From Cohnella lupini (lineage in GTDB: Bacteria > Bacillota > Bacilli > Paenibacillales > Paenibacillaceae): 64,000 nucleotides of DNA. Both the position numbers and the translations under genes were made by a program. The stretch spans positions 1 through 64,000 of the forward strand of contig NZ_QRDY01000007.1 of assembly GCF_003386205.1 (NCBI RefSeq), given 5' to 3'. The stretch's first letter is position 1. Each line of letters starts with the position of its first letter. The notes under the pieces were generated by a model. That model made no database searches. It was not told the DNA's origin and saw only the letters and a list, made by a program, of their open reading frames with translations. This document shows positions 14,120 to 23,240 of this stretch, in pieces.

Positions 14120-17100
14120 TTACTTGTTGAAAATAAGCAGCGCAATGGCGACAAGGTCGGCGATGTCGATAACGCCGTCCTTATTCATATCCAGGTGCTT
14201 GATTTGGTTCCAGTTAGCATCCGAGGATGTTCCGCCGTAGGCCTTAACCATAATAGCCAAGTCGCCGACGCTAACATTAGAATCGTTGTTGTAATCTCCC
14301 GGAACGGAGACGATAACCAGTGCTTTGAAGGCTTGCAGAGCTGCGCTCAATTCGCTCGCCGCTTGCTCGATCTGCGTTTGCGTCGACGTTGCATCATCGG
14401 CAATTTGTTTCGCATCGTCGATCGCCGTTTGCAAGGTTGCTTTGGAGCCTACAGGATATTGTCCGCCCATGCTGCCTTCGACGGCATCGTCGTGCACATC
14501 GTGTGCCTCTGCGATGAGATCGGTCAGAACCGACTTATCGATCACATCGATTTGAACCTCATGAGAGGATCCGCTTATTGACGATTCCTCGCCTAAACCG
14601 TTCGCGTTGACTAGCTTGTCGATAGCAATGCTGGTGATGCCCGATTCAGCCGTTTGCTTGGCTTTGAAGCTAAGCTTGATTAAGTTGCCGTTCGGCTCCG
14701 TTTGTTTGTCGCCGAGATGTACAAGCAATATTCGAACGGAGCCGGGCTTATCGTCGTAATTCGCGATAACGATCTTCTGTTCATCCAGCGAAGTAGGAGG
14801 AGCGATGAATTCCAACGTATCCGCATCGTAGGAAACGGTGATGTCCTGCGCGATCACTTCGTTTGCGATGTTTTGCAAGCCGTAGGTAATATCGAACGGC
14901 TGTCCGGATGTTACGGCGTCTACGCCGCTCAGAATACCGCCGCTAGTTACTTCGTTTACGAGCGGTGTCCAGAAGTCTAGCACCTTCACCTTAGAGAAGT
15001 CCGTATCGCCCGCGAAATAGTAGCTCGTGTAATCCGCTTGGTTATATACGGTTTGCTGTCCGGCAACTTGCGCTCTGTATTGGGCATCGTGCATCAGCGT
15101 ATGAAGCTTATGATCCGTCACGCTTGTGCTCTCGAAGATCCGAAGAGCGGAGCTATCGGCCGTTCGGACGATGAGTTCTTCTCTCCAGTCTCCGAAAATA
15201 TCCGCAACGAGATTAGGGTTGCCTTTAGTAGAGTTGTTCGTTCTCGTGCCCGTTGCCGTCAAGACCGTGGAAACGGTCGGATAACGCTGCTGGATCGTAG
15301 GGGTAGAGTTACCTGAGCCGTCAACGATCTGCGTCGTCATATCCGCGTTCCATTTAATGCTCATGTTCGTTCCGGGCATACCGCCGCTTACCGGGGCGCC
15401 GGTCGCGCTCAGCAAGGAAACCGCCCACGTTTCCAATCCTCTGACGTTCGGATTAATATCGCCGACCATGCCGCGGCCGGTGTCTCTGCCGGTGTAAGCG
15501 CCATATATGATTTCGCCGGTCAATGCATCGCGCAAGGTATAGCCGTAAGGTACGCTTGCGGCGCCCTCATGCACCATGAAGATCTCAAGTCCCGGACGAT
15601 CCGGATCGATATCCGCGACGTGCAGCATATCGCCATGTCCGATCCTGCGCGTCTGGCCTGGCGCCTCGCTTCCTACCGGCATAACGCCTGCCGAATTGTA
15701 CATAACGGTACCGTCATCATCTATCGTCGATGCGGCATAGATGATCTCTTGCTTGCCATCGGAATCGACATCCGCGGCGGTCATGGAGTGTCCGCCCTGA
15801 GTCGTCAATCCTTCATATCCGGGATTCGTTCCCAGTCGGCCATGCGGATTGTCGAAGAAGGGATTGGTCATCGGAACCCAACCGCTGTCTACGGTCCAAT
15901 ATTCCTCCAGATGCTCTCCATTCCAGCTGTAAGCAACCATCGTCACTCGGGTATATACTCCTCTAACGACTAGGGAGTATGGCTTCTTGCCGTCGAGGAA
16001 AGCAATGCCGCTCATGTACCGGTCTACGCGATTGCCCGGCTCGACTCTGCCCAACGCATAGTCTCCCCACATGAGGCCGTCGTCGGTACGTCCGACTTTG
16101 TAACGAATCGTTTCCATTTCATCGCCGGTCTCGCCGTTGAATATGGATAGATATTCAGGTCCCGAGAGGATGAAGCCTTCGAACGTGCGTAATTGGTTGT
16201 TGGCGCTCCGTTTGGGAGCGAGAACGTCGATATAGTAGTCTGCTAGAGTCTGAGCATCTGCTAGCGACAACGGATATTGATGAACCGGCATAGGAGGGAT
16301 CGCCTGACTGCCGGTGAAGAGGGCCTCTAACGGACGGAAAGCTTCTTCAAGCGTTGCCGGCCAATGACCCGCTACAACCTCCGGATGGTTCTGATAGTCT
16401 TGGAACATCCGGACAAGATGGTCGTAATAGTCGTCGGCGCTATAACGATAGTCGTCCGTATTGCTATAACCGGCAGCGATATCCTCCGGCAGCATCGTAA
16501 TATACCGTTCGGAAGCGACATTACCCGCCTCGTCGTACTTAATCACTTTCGTGCCGGGCGCGGTCTTAAACATAACTTCCGCTTTGCCGTCGCCATCGAA
16601 ATCATAGACGCTGAATTGGGTGTAATGGGAGCCGGCTCTAATATTGACGCCGAGGTCAATTCTATAGAGCAGCTTGCCTTCAAGCGTATAACAATCGATG
16701 AATTCATTTCCGGTATAGCCCTTCTGCGAGACGTCCTTCGAGTTCGAAGGATCCCATTTGACGAAAAGCTCGTATTGACCGTCGCCGTCCACATCGCCGA
16801 CGCTCGTGTCGTTCGCCGAGTAAGTATAGGCTTCGCCTTTGGGCGTCTGCCCTGGCGCGGGAACTTTAAGCGGAATATCAAGGTAATTGTTGGCCCAAGG
16901 CGTTACCGTATCGCTGGTTTCCTTCTCTACGTCGTTTACGACGGAGACGACGGAATACTCGCTCGTTACCGTACCGGCCGCATCCAGATAGTTGGTGCTG
17001 TCCGTGACCGTGGCGATCTTCTCGCCGTCCCGGTAGACGTTGAAGTTCGCTCCCGTCAGGCCCTCGTCGGAATATCCGGTCACCTCGTTGCCTAACAACC

Positions 17101-17302
17101 GCCAGCTCAAGAATACGCCGTTAGTTACCTTGGCGGCGACGAGTCCGCGATCCAGATACTCCAGCTGATAGCCGTTCTTAATCGTCGATTGATTGGTCTG
17201 TACGCTAGCCGCTACGATGCCTGTCATGCTCGAGAAAATCAACGAAGCTCCTAGAAGCGTTGTCAGTATCTTTTTGACGAAGGGAAGTTCCCTTGAAGCC
17301 AT
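14120..17302 (-). CDS. Secreted rhamnogalacturonan lyase (family PL11) with cohesin-like, FIVAR-like and dockerin modules
   Basis: Encodes about 1060 aa. A signal peptide (about residues 1-33) is followed by a PL11 catalytic region of about 620 residues (EYLDRGLVAAK, SWRLLGNEVTG, several Asp-rich calcium loops such as DVDGDGQYE and DFDGDGKAE, HMHDAQYR-type end). PL11 enzymes cleave the rhamnogalacturonan I backbone of pectin by beta-elimination. Next come a cohesin-like beta-sandwich (about 800-925), a FIVAR-like helical module (about 940-1000) and a C-terminal type I dockerin with two calcium-binding repeats (GDYNNDSNVSVGDL, LDMNKDGVIDIADL). ATG at 17302 follows GTAGGTG; a GTG nine bases upstream is also possible. 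A promoter and a cre-like site lie upstream. Confidence 0.92.
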   Translation of the reverse strand: MASRELPFVKKILTTLLGASLIFSSMTGIVAASVQTNQSTIKNGYQLEYLDRGLVAAKVTNGVFLSWRLLGNEVTGYSDEGLTGANFNVYRDGEKIATVTDSTNYLDAAGTVTSEYSVVSVVNDVEKETSDTVTPWANNYLDIPLKVPAPGQTPKGEAYTYSANDTSVGDVDGDGQYELFVKWDPSNSKDVSQKGYTGNEFIDCYTLEGKLLYRIDLGVNIRAGSHYTQFSVYDFDGDGKAEVMFKTAPGTKVIKYDEAGNVASERYITMLPEDIAAGYSNTDDYRYSADDYYDHLVRMFQDYQNHPEVVAGHWPATLEEAFRPLEALFTGSQAIPPMPVHQYPLSLADAQTLADYYIDVLAPKRSANNQLRTFEGFILSGPEYLSIFNGETGDEMETIRYKVGRTDDGLMWGDYALGRVEPGNRVDRYMSGIAFLDGKKPYSLVVRGVYTRVTMVAYSWNGEHLEEYWTVDSGWVPMTNPFFDNPHGRLGTNPGYEGLTTQGGHSMTAADVDSDGKQEIIYAASTIDDDGTVMYNSAGVMPVGSEAPGQTRRIGHGDMLHVADIDPDRPGLEIFMVHEGAASVPYGYTLRDALTGEIIYGAYTGRDTGRGMVGDINPNVRGLETWAVSLLSATGAPVSGGMPGTNMSIKWNADMTTQIVDGSGNSTPTIQQRYPTVSTVLTATGTRTNNSTKGNPNLVADIFGDWREELIVRTADSSALRIFESTSVTDHKLHTLMHDAQYRAQVAGQQTVYNQADYTSYYFAGDTDFSKVKVLDFWTPLVNEVTSGGILSGVDAVTSGQPFDITYGLQNIANEVIAQDITVSYDADTLEFIAPPTSLDEQKIVIANYDDKPGSVRILLVHLGDKQTEPNGNLIKLSFKAKQTAESGITSIAIDKLVNANGLGEESSISGSSHEVQIDVIDKSVLTDLIAEAHDVHDDAVEGSMGGQYPVGSKATLQTAIDDAKQIADDATSTQTQIEQAASELSAALQAFKALVIVSVPGDYNNDSNVSVGDLAIMVKAYGGTSSDANWNQIKHLDMNKDGVIDIADLVAIALLIFNK

Positions 17303-17403
17303 AGCGAACACCTACCCATCCTTGTATTTGAATACCCGCAGCATAGAAAAGCCGTTACGCGAATTACCTCCCTTAAAGCTCGAAGCATAGATGACAAGTC
17401 GAT

Positions 17404-17417
17404 TGTAACCGGTTACA
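17404..17417. promoter_or_regulatory. cre-like operator (CcpA/LacI-type palindrome)
   Basis: TGTAACCGGTTACA is a perfect 14-bp palindrome that matches the cre consensus TGWAANCGNTNWCA at every fixed position. It lies about 65 bp downstream of the proposed -10 box and about 100 bp before the lyase start, a position where CcpA binding would block transcription. A local LacI-family regulator is an alternative. Confidence 0.7.
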
Positions 17418-17482
17418 TATAATGGGAAGCCGTTTTCCTCCTTTTCCGAATTTTCCACCTACAATCGAGGAGATTAGTTCCC

Positions 17483-17509
17483 ATTATAGGTTTTCGCTAG
17501 GGACGTCAA
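17483..17509 (-). promoter_or_regulatory. Putative SigA promoter of the lyase gene
   Basis: On the minus strand TTGACG (complement of 17504-17509) and TATAAT (complement of 17483-17488) are separated by 15 bp, short of the ideal 17. Together with the downstream cre-like site this is a plausible catabolite-repressed promoter. The rest of 17312-17813 shows no gene; a divergent promoter for the plus-strand gene is likely but not pinned down. Confidence 0.5.
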
Positions 17510-17813
17510 CATAGAAAAAACAGTGTTTAACTTTAGAAAACCAGTGATTATCCGCAAATACGATTCTTTCAATAAGCGTAATTCAGGTTAATCCTCAATC
17601 CGATCTACGCATAAGAGATGATTTAATAAAGATCCTCTAAGAGGAATTGATCTATGGGATAGAGAATCTATTGTAAGTATATCTACTTGTCTGTCACTCC
17701 TTTATATTGGAAAATAAATGAGATATATAGAAATCATTTTTTATATAGATTGAGACATCTAGTAGCATGCAATCAAAGCAAGCCCTAAAGACATCTGGAG
17801 GTGTTTGTCCGCA

Positions 17814-18335
17814 ATGTTTAAGCTGAATTTTCATATTTCGGCAGATCAATTTTCTACGAAGAATTTGAATCTGGAAGAAGAAGTCTACGGTTTCTTGGAG
17901 CTTCAATTCGGGGAACAAACCTATGGGTTTTGTCCGAAAGAACCTATAGCAGCCGAAGGCAATGATCTATTGTCGACCTGGTTCGATCAATTAACCGAGG
18001 TGTGCGTGTTACTCAAAGCGTATCCCATTATTCTAATCAATGACATTACTTCATATAATTCGTGGCTTCAGATTCAACGTCAGCGTCGGGGGATTCTAGT
18101 TATCGATCAGATCATATCCCTGAAGAAGAGCGGGAGCAGGTCGATTCTGACCGAGCCCATTAGCGATGCCGAGCAGGGACAGATTAACAATGCCGAAGTC
18201 ATAGAGGATGAATTCCGTCAAGAAATAATGGCGTCGGCTAAAGAGTTTCTAAGCGCTTTGAACGACATCGACGAGAAGTATATGGACACCGAATGGGTGA
18301 AAAGAATTTCCGATAACATGTCGAGTTTTCAATAA
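17814..18335 (+). CDS. Protein of unknown function
   Basis: Encodes 173 aa, with no signal peptide or membrane segment. The N-terminal part is beta-rich (LNFHISADQFS, VYGFLELQFGEQTYGFCP) and the C-terminal part is an acidic helix (EDEFRQEIMASAKEFLSALN). It may belong to the small cytoplasmic proteins common in Paenibacillus genomes, but I do not recognise the family. ATG at 17814 is used because TGGAGG lies 12 nt upstream; TTG at 17805 is too close to that site. Confidence 0.72.
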   Translation: MFKLNFHISADQFSTKNLNLEEEVYGFLELQFGEQTYGFCPKEPIAAEGNDLLSTWFDQLTEVCVLLKAYPIILINDITSYNSWLQIQRQRRGILVIDQIISLKKSGSRSILTEPISDAEQGQINNAEVIEDEFRQEIMASAKEFLSALNDIDEKYMDTEWVKRISDNMSSFQ

Positions 18336-18389
18336 GGGATTCCGCGCCGGGATTATAATCATCCACGACACGCGAACGCGAGGTGCTAT

Positions 18390-18671
18390 ATGAAGTTGAA
18401 AAAGTTTCTTATCGTATTTACGACGACTTTAATTATCTTCATTGGGATCGTATGGAGCTCGCAGACGGCGCTAAGCGGGGAAATAGCTGTCGTAAAGGAA
18501 ATAAGGCCGGATGAAATCGTAATACAAAATCTCAATGGAGAAACAAAAACCATTAGATCTAAAATCGTGAATAAATTGATAAAAGTCGAGAGCGAATATT
18601 TCATTCAGTACAACCAAAGAAAATGGGGAAAACCGGTATTAACCGGAATTGAGCCGGCTGGAGGACATTAG
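18390..18671 (+). CDS. Small membrane-anchored or secreted protein
   Basis: Encodes 93 aa: a basic start, one hydrophobic segment (about 6-24) that may be a signal peptide or an anchor, then a compact basic beta-rich domain (IAVVKEIRPDEIVIQNLNGE). No family recognised. The start follows GAGGTG. It ends 2 bp before the next gene, with which it forms an operon. Confidence 0.68.
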   Translation: MKLKKFLIVFTTTLIIFIGIVWSSQTALSGEIAVVKEIRPDEIVIQNLNGETKTIRSKIVNKLIKVESEYFIQYNQRKWGKPVLTGIEPAGGH

Positions 18672-18673
18672 TA

Positions 18674-19033
18674 TTGAAACCGTTAAACATCACCCATATC
18701 ATTTGCTCGGCAATCATAGGGATATCGCTCATTGCGGGAAGCCTCATTATTAGTAATCATCGCGAAGACCCATCGGTCAAAGAAGCGGCAATGGAAGAAT
18801 CGCAGGAGTCGGCTCAGGCTACTTACAAGCCTCTGATGACTATCGAAGAGACGGCGGAATACTTGAATCTATCGGAAATGCAGGTCAGAACGATTATTTC
18901 TACCGAGGAAGCAACCACTTCTTACGGCGGGATAATGTTTCCCATGATCCGGTTCCAGAATGAAACTTACGTGAGCACGGATGGATTAAAGGAATGGCTC
19001 AAACAATTTACGCAGCAACGAAAACAGTATTAA
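18674..19033 (+). CDS. Membrane-anchored protein with an excisionase-type helix-turn-helix
   Basis: Encodes 119 aa. One N-terminal hydrophobic segment (about 8-27) is followed by a short acidic linker and a domain matching the HTH_17/excisionase pattern (MTIEETAEYLNLSEMQVRTII, then IRFQNETYVSTDGLKEWL). Such domains bind DNA when cytoplasmic, but the topology here is open: an outside location would argue for a different use of the fold. TTG at 18674 follows GGAGGACA. It is tightly coupled to the gene upstream. Confidence 0.7.
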   Translation: MKPLNITHIICSAIIGISLIAGSLIISNHREDPSVKEAAMEESQESAQATYKPLMTIEETAEYLNLSEMQVRTIISTEEATTSYGGIMFPMIRFQNETYVSTDGLKEWLKQFTQQRKQY

Positions 19034-19070
19034 GGCGGAAAATAATCCAGCGAATGGAGGAAGTCGTCGA

Positions 19071-19595
19071 GTGGATACCCTACGTTTTCCCATCGGTTCG
19101 TTCGAGCCGGTTGTGCCTTTTAGCGATGAAGATCGGGAGCATTTCATTCAGCAGATTCCCGAAATTATCAGGACACTTAGAGACGCGGTGGAGGAACTCG
19201 GGCCGGAGCGTCTTCATATTCCCTATCGTGAAGGCGGTTGGTCAGCCGCGCAGATCGTCCATCACATGGCGGACAACGATATGAATGCGTATTTCAGATT
19301 TAAAAGGGCATTAACCGAGGATGAACCGATGGGGAGCTCTTATCGTCAAGATTTGTGGGCAGAGCTGAGCGATTACAAGGATGTTCCGATCGACAACTCG
19401 CTCTCCTTACTTGAAATCCTCCATAGCCGTTTTTCGATTCTGCTTAACGGTCTTAACGAGGACGACTTCCATAGAAAACTGAGAACGCAAGTACTTGGTA
19501 CCATAACGCTGGATACGGCTCTTCAAAGGTTCGTCTGGCACAATCGTCATCATACCGCTCAGATAAAGTCATTGCTTCATCATATCGAAGACTAA
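19071..19595 (+). CDS. DinB/YfiT-family putative metal-dependent hydrolase
   Basis: Encodes 174 aa with a four-helix-bundle pattern and the three histidines typical of the DinB/YfiT group: one in QIVHHMADND and two in the terminal WHNRHHTAQI. Members bind a divalent metal; some are thiol-dependent transferases such as bacillithiol S-transferase. GTG at 19071 follows ATGGAGGAAG. Its stop codon overlaps the stop of the convergent gene on the minus strand. Confidence 0.85.
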   Translation: MDTLRFPIGSFEPVVPFSDEDREHFIQQIPEIIRTLRDAVEELGPERLHIPYREGGWSAAQIVHHMADNDMNAYFRFKRALTEDEPMGSSYRQDLWAELSDYKDVPIDNSLSLLEILHSRFSILLNGLNEDDFHRKLRTQVLGTITLDTALQRFVWHNRHHTAQIKSLLHHIED

Positions 19596-20056
19596 GGTCT
19601 ACCGTTAGTGACGGAGCGGTCAGACCATAGCTCGCCTAAGTCATTACTCCGGATAAAACGTTCCATATCGTACTTCAGGTCAACGACCGCATTCTTATGC
19701 GAAGAGCTGTAGAAGAGTAACGCTCTTAGGCTTTGACCGGGCTCGAGGAAGAGATATACTTCTTTGATTACATCGGAATAGATCGGATTCGTTACCGCAA
19801 TCGGCGACGAGTACGGTACATGTACGATCAGTCCGGCTTTGGGATCCACGGAGAATCCGCCGTAAGGGGTCGGAGAGGACTGAAGCGCGTCCAGTATGGA
19901 TTGATTCATTGTCGAAGTCAGCGGAGTTACTTTAACGACCTTCTCCTGTTTGACGCTGAAGATCGAGACCATGGGCGGCAGCTCTTCGGAATGGGTTCTG
20001 GTTCCTAGAGGCAGCGTAAGCAAGACAAGGAATACGGATAGGATTTTCAACATCAT
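19592..20056 (-). CDS. Secreted protein of unknown function
   Basis: Encodes 154 aa. The N-terminal signal peptide (about residues 1-22, ending near THS) has no lipobox, so the protein is released or wall-associated. The mature part has no recognised domain. ATG at 20056 follows CGAGGTGAT; an upstream in-frame TTG at 20074 overlaps that site and is rejected. It converges on the DinB-family gene, sharing 4 bp, with no terminator between. Confidence 0.7.
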   Translation of the reverse strand: MMLKILSVFLVLLTLPLGTRTHSEELPPMVSIFSVKQEKVVKVTPLTSTMNQSILDALQSSPTPYGGFSVDPKAGLIVHVPYSSPIAVTNPIYSDVIKEVYLFLEPGQSLRALLFYSSSHKNAVVDLKYDMERFIRSNDLGELWSDRSVTNGRP

Positions 20057-20136
20057 GTGATCACCTCGCAACAATTATTCCCAATTCCCTTGAAGAACAT
20101 GAGAATGACAGAGAGCGAACAAAAGGAATGATTCCA

Positions 20137-20619
20137 TTGAATGAATTATCAAGAGCCGTACAGCTTAGAGAAACGGGTCGGTGGGAAGAGGCCAGAGCGT
20201 TATTGCTGGAGCTGTCGATCAAGATGCCTGAAGATCCGTCCGTGTGGTATCAATGCGCATGGGTCCACGACGTGATGGAACTGGAGAGGGAAGCCGTACC
20301 TTTTTACGAGAAAGCATTGGAATTAGGCATATCGGGCGGGGAACGACAAGGTGCGCTGTTAGGTCTCGGGAGCACCTTCCGGACTCTCGGGTGGTATGAA
20401 CGGTCCAAAGCCGTTCTCGAACAGGCCATTGCGGAGTTCCCCGAACGAAGAGAGTTCCAGGTTTTCTATGCCATGGTTCTATATAACCTGAAGGAGCATG
20501 GCCGCGCGATGGAAATCCTGTTGAAGCAACTAGCGGAAACGAGCCGGGATACGGACATTCAGTCCTATAAGAAAGCGATTCTGTTCTACTCGGACAAATT
20601 GGAGCGGGTGTGGGAATAA
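20137..20619 (+). CDS. Tetratricopeptide-repeat protein
   Basis: Encodes 160 aa, mostly TPR helical hairpins: GRWEEARALLLELSIKMPED, REAVPFYEKALELG, GWYERSKAVLEQAIAEFP and HGRAMEILLKQLAE. It should be a cytoplasmic protein-protein interaction module; no enzymatic part is seen. TTG at 20137 lies 9 nt after AAAAGGA, while the ATG at 20128 directly abuts that site. A short spacer leads to the lipoprotein gene. Confidence 0.82.
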   Translation: MNELSRAVQLRETGRWEEARALLLELSIKMPEDPSVWYQCAWVHDVMELEREAVPFYEKALELGISGGERQGALLGLGSTFRTLGWYERSKAVLEQAIAEFPERREFQVFYAMVLYNLKEHGRAMEILLKQLAETSRDTDIQSYKKAILFYSDKLERVWE

Positions 20620-20681
20620 GGGGGATTCGAATGATCGACCGTCCGATATTTCTGAGCTGGCGGGGATGCGGGGAGATGTTC

Positions 20682-21101
20682 ATGAGCATTCGTAGTAGAA
20701 GTATGGTTCTCATTATGATTGCTTTGTTGCTCTTAGTAGGCTGCAAAGCTGAATCCGAAACCTCTATACAACCTACGACTCTGGCTCAAGTCTACCCCGG
20801 CAGCATTATGGATGCGGATAAGATCGAACTAGTGGACGGTTCTTCCGGCGAAAGAAAAGCCATAACGGAACGCAAGGAGATTCAGGATTTGTTAGCGGAA
20901 ATACAGGATATGGAATGGATTCCCGAGGAAGATCAAGAAGGCGTAGTCGGTTATTTGTTCGGGATCGGATTGTTTCAGGGCGAAGAGAAGAAGCTGCGAT
21001 TCACGCCGACCAGCATCAACGATAGCTATTACAAGCCGAATGAGCAGTTGGAAAAAGCGATCAGAGAATGGTTCGAGAAGAAGTTCGAGCGAGAATTCTA
21101 G
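20682..21101 (+). CDS. Predicted lipoprotein
   Basis: Encodes 139 aa with a signal segment ending in the lipobox LVGC. The mature part has an ITERKEIQDLLAEIQDMEWIP stretch resembling the early region of YtpI or DUF5301-like extracytoplasmic proteins, but the match is too weak to name. Three in-frame starts exist; the ATG at 20682 is best placed after CGGGGAG and directly precedes the signal peptide. Confidence 0.76.
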   Translation: MSIRSRSMVLIMIALLLLVGCKAESETSIQPTTLAQVYPGSIMDADKIELVDGSSGERKAITERKEIQDLLAEIQDMEWIPEEDQEGVVGYLFGIGLFQGEEKKLRFTPTSINDSYYKPNEQLEKAIREWFEKKFEREF

Positions 21102-21220
21102 CAGGTGCCGGAGCCGGAAAATACGAAAAAACAGCGAAGAAGCTTTCTCTTTAACTTCTACACGTTCCATTACATAATGTGGGTGAAGCGCGCGGGTAGA
21201 AACGTTGAGGAGGTAGTTCG

Positions 21221-21703
21221 GTGGGGTACATCGAGGATTTGAGGGCAAAGGTGGGCCATTCGCCGCTTATTCTTGTCGGGGTGGCCGTTTTGGTTTTCAA
21301 TGAAGAAAATGAGTTGTTGCTGCAGCAGAAAATTAATGGACAGTGGGCTATTCCCGGTGGATTAATGGAGCTGATGGAGACGACGGAAGATACCGGGCGA
21401 AGAGAAGTGCTAGAAGAAACCGGCTTGCAGATCGGGGATATGCAATTAGTCGGAGTATTCTCGGGCGAAGAATATTATCTGAAATTAGATAACGGCGATG
21501 AATTGTATCCCGTCACTATCGCTTACCTCACGAGAGATATCAGGGGAGGTATTCTACAAGCGGACGGAGTCGAAGGAATCCAGGTCAAGTTTTTCGAGCT
21601 TGATCAATTGCCCGAGGAATTTAATCCGAGAATAAAGGAACTTCTATCGCGAAGTCTTTCGGTGCATGGAATAGGACGGTTTGAAGGAGGCGGGCGGACA
21701 TGA
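21221..21703 (+). CDS. Nudix hydrolase
   Basis: Encodes 160 aa with a complete Nudix box, G-G-L-M-E-L-x7-R-R-E-V-L-E-E-T-G-L at about residues 46-68, matching Gx5Ex7REUxEExGU. The glutamates bind Mg2+ for hydrolysis of a nucleoside diphosphate linked to another moiety; the substrate is unknown. GTG at 21221 follows GGAGGTAG. It overlaps the next gene by 4 bp (ATGA), a translationally coupled pair. The downstream protein looks like a dinucleoside tetraphosphate hydrolase, so both may clean up nucleotides. Confidence 0.9.
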   Translation: MGYIEDLRAKVGHSPLILVGVAVLVFNEENELLLQQKINGQWAIPGGLMELMETTEDTGRREVLEETGLQIGDMQLVGVFSGEEYYLKLDNGDELYPVTIAYLTRDIRGGILQADGVEGIQVKFFELDQLPEEFNPRIKELLSRSLSVHGIGRFEGGGRT

Positions 21704-22344
21704 TGAATTCGGTTTTGCTGCCCTTTGCGGAAGGGTTTATTGCAACGGATCATACGATGAACGATGTCACGGCCTTTTTCAAGCTACATAACGATTTAGA
21801 TACTTTACGCCATACTTTGCAGGTAGCGGGCGAGGCTACTCGGCTTGCGGAATTGTATGGCGTCGATCCTGTAGCGGCCGAACAGGCGGCATTGCTGCAC
21901 GACATTAGCAACGTCATTCCCATCCCCAATATGTTGGAAGCGGCAGAAGAGCTTTCCATTTCGATATTGGACGAGGAGCGCAAGTATTCACGGATCGTTC
22001 ATCAGAAATTATCGACGGCCATGGCAAGAGAGATTTTCGGAATCGACGACGAAAAAATTTTATTCGCTATAGAGTGCCATACCACCTTCAAACCTAACGC
22101 CTCGCTCTTGGATAGAATTCTTTTCGTAGCGGATAAGATTTCGTGGAATCTATCGGGGGAACATCCTTATTTGCAAGTCATGAGAACCAAAGCGGACGGG
22201 CTTGAATTAGACGCTGCCATCTTGATTTACTTGAACCAGGTATGGGATCAGAGGAAAAGATTAAAGCTGGTGCATCCATGGCTGATCAGCGCGCGGGAAC
22301 AGTTGCTTGGGGAAGCGGAGTTGCGAAATCGAGCAGAGCGATGA
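21700..22344 (+). CDS. HD-domain hydrolase, YqeK-like (Ap4A hydrolase group)
   Basis: Encodes 214 aa. The HD-superfamily metal ligands are visible: His in LRHTLQVAGEA, the HD pair in ALLHDISN, His in YSRIVHQKLS, His in IECHTT and a final Asp in ILFVADKIS. The pattern and size match YqeK, which splits diadenosine tetraphosphate symmetrically in Firmicutes. The usual YqeK genomic context (nadD, rsfS) is missing, so this may be a paralogue. It starts inside the Nudix gene's stop. Confidence 0.84.
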   Translation: MMNSVLLPFAEGFIATDHTMNDVTAFFKLHNDLDTLRHTLQVAGEATRLAELYGVDPVAAEQAALLHDISNVIPIPNMLEAAEELSISILDEERKYSRIVHQKLSTAMAREIFGIDDEKILFAIECHTTFKPNASLLDRILFVADKISWNLSGEHPYLQVMRTKADGLELDAAILIYLNQVWDQRKRLKLVHPWLISAREQLLGEAELRNRAER

Positions 22345-22485
22345 TCGTGGGTCCGTTGATAGAGAGAATCTATTCGTTTTTAATAGCGATGCCTCTACAA
22401 CTGCAACCTTTTGAAATAAAAACTCGTTTTGTAAGTGGTTGGCTAATCAAAATTTTACCAACACAAACATCACGAGGTGAAACAA

Positions 22486-23175
22486 ATGAAAAAATCATTG
22501 AAGCTATTTACCGTATCCGCCGCTACCGTACTTACTTTAACATTCGCATCTCAAAGCTTTGCCGCAACAGGTACATTCAGCGATCTTGGGAATATTGCTT
22601 CCAAAGATAAGATAGCCACTCTACAACAAAAAGGATACGTGAACGGTATTAGCGCCAATCGATTTTTACCCGATGCAAAGATAACAGCTGCGCAGGGTAT
22701 TCAACTCATCGTTAACACTCTCGGATTAAACATAGACACGATTAGATTCTTTAAGGAGCCTCAAGCCACCGATTATTTCCCGAAAGCCGACGATAACGCG
22801 TGGTACGAAGAAGCGTTGATTATCGCCGCTAACAACGACATTGGCTTACCGGCCGATCTGGATCCGGATAAAATATGGACGCGGGAAGAATTCACTCACC
22901 AGCTGATTCTGGCTACCGAGAAACACGGCAGGTTGCCGATGATCAACATCAAGCCGATCGAGTTCGGTGATCTGGACGATCTGACGATCGACTACAACGG
23001 AACGATCCAGCGCGCGCTTGTGCTCAAGATCGCCAGCCTGGACGCGCAAGGAAACTTCAACCCTAAAGTCGAGATCACCCGCGCGGAAGCTGCCGAGCTC
23101 GTGTACAACGCCGTCGAGTATCTCGAGGCGCACCCGGCACCGACTCAGACTCCGGTCGTTGACGTCGAAGAGTAA
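22486..23175 (+). CDS. Secreted SLH-domain protein
   Basis: Encodes 229 aa. A signal peptide ends near SFAA (about 27). It is followed by SLH-like modules: FSDLGNIASKDKIATLQQKGYVNG, FLPDAKITAAQGIQLIVNTLG, FPKADDNAWYEEALIIAA and a last one with ITRAEAAELVYNAVEYL. The protein should sit in the S-layer or wall. ATG at 22486 is preceded by ACGAGGTG. A terminator lies about 65 bp downstream. Confidence 0.87.
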   Translation: MKKSLKLFTVSAATVLTLTFASQSFAATGTFSDLGNIASKDKIATLQQKGYVNGISANRFLPDAKITAAQGIQLIVNTLGLNIDTIRFFKEPQATDYFPKADDNAWYEEALIIAANNDIGLPADLDPDKIWTREEFTHQLILATEKHGRLPMINIKPIEFGDLDDLTIDYNGTIQRALVLKIASLDAQGNFNPKVEITRAEAAELVYNAVEYLEAHPAPTQTPVVDVEE

Positions 23176-23240
23176 GTCACGGATAGGATAAGAGTAAGAC
23201 AAGCGTAAGATAAAGAGTGAGATAGTTAGCGGGGAAGATA

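Noticed and set aside
13105..17095. Plus-strand frames opposite the cohesin-SLH and PL11 genes
   Set aside because: They lack ribosome binding sites and domains and are shadows of clear minus-strand genes.
17404..17417. TGTAACCGGTTACA as an inverted repeat of a mobile element
   Set aside because: It is a single compact palindrome placed at a promoter; cre-type operator is the simpler reading.
20219..20746. 175-codon minus-strand frame opposite the TPR gene
   Set aside because: Overlaps a well-supported TPR protein and has no domain of its own.
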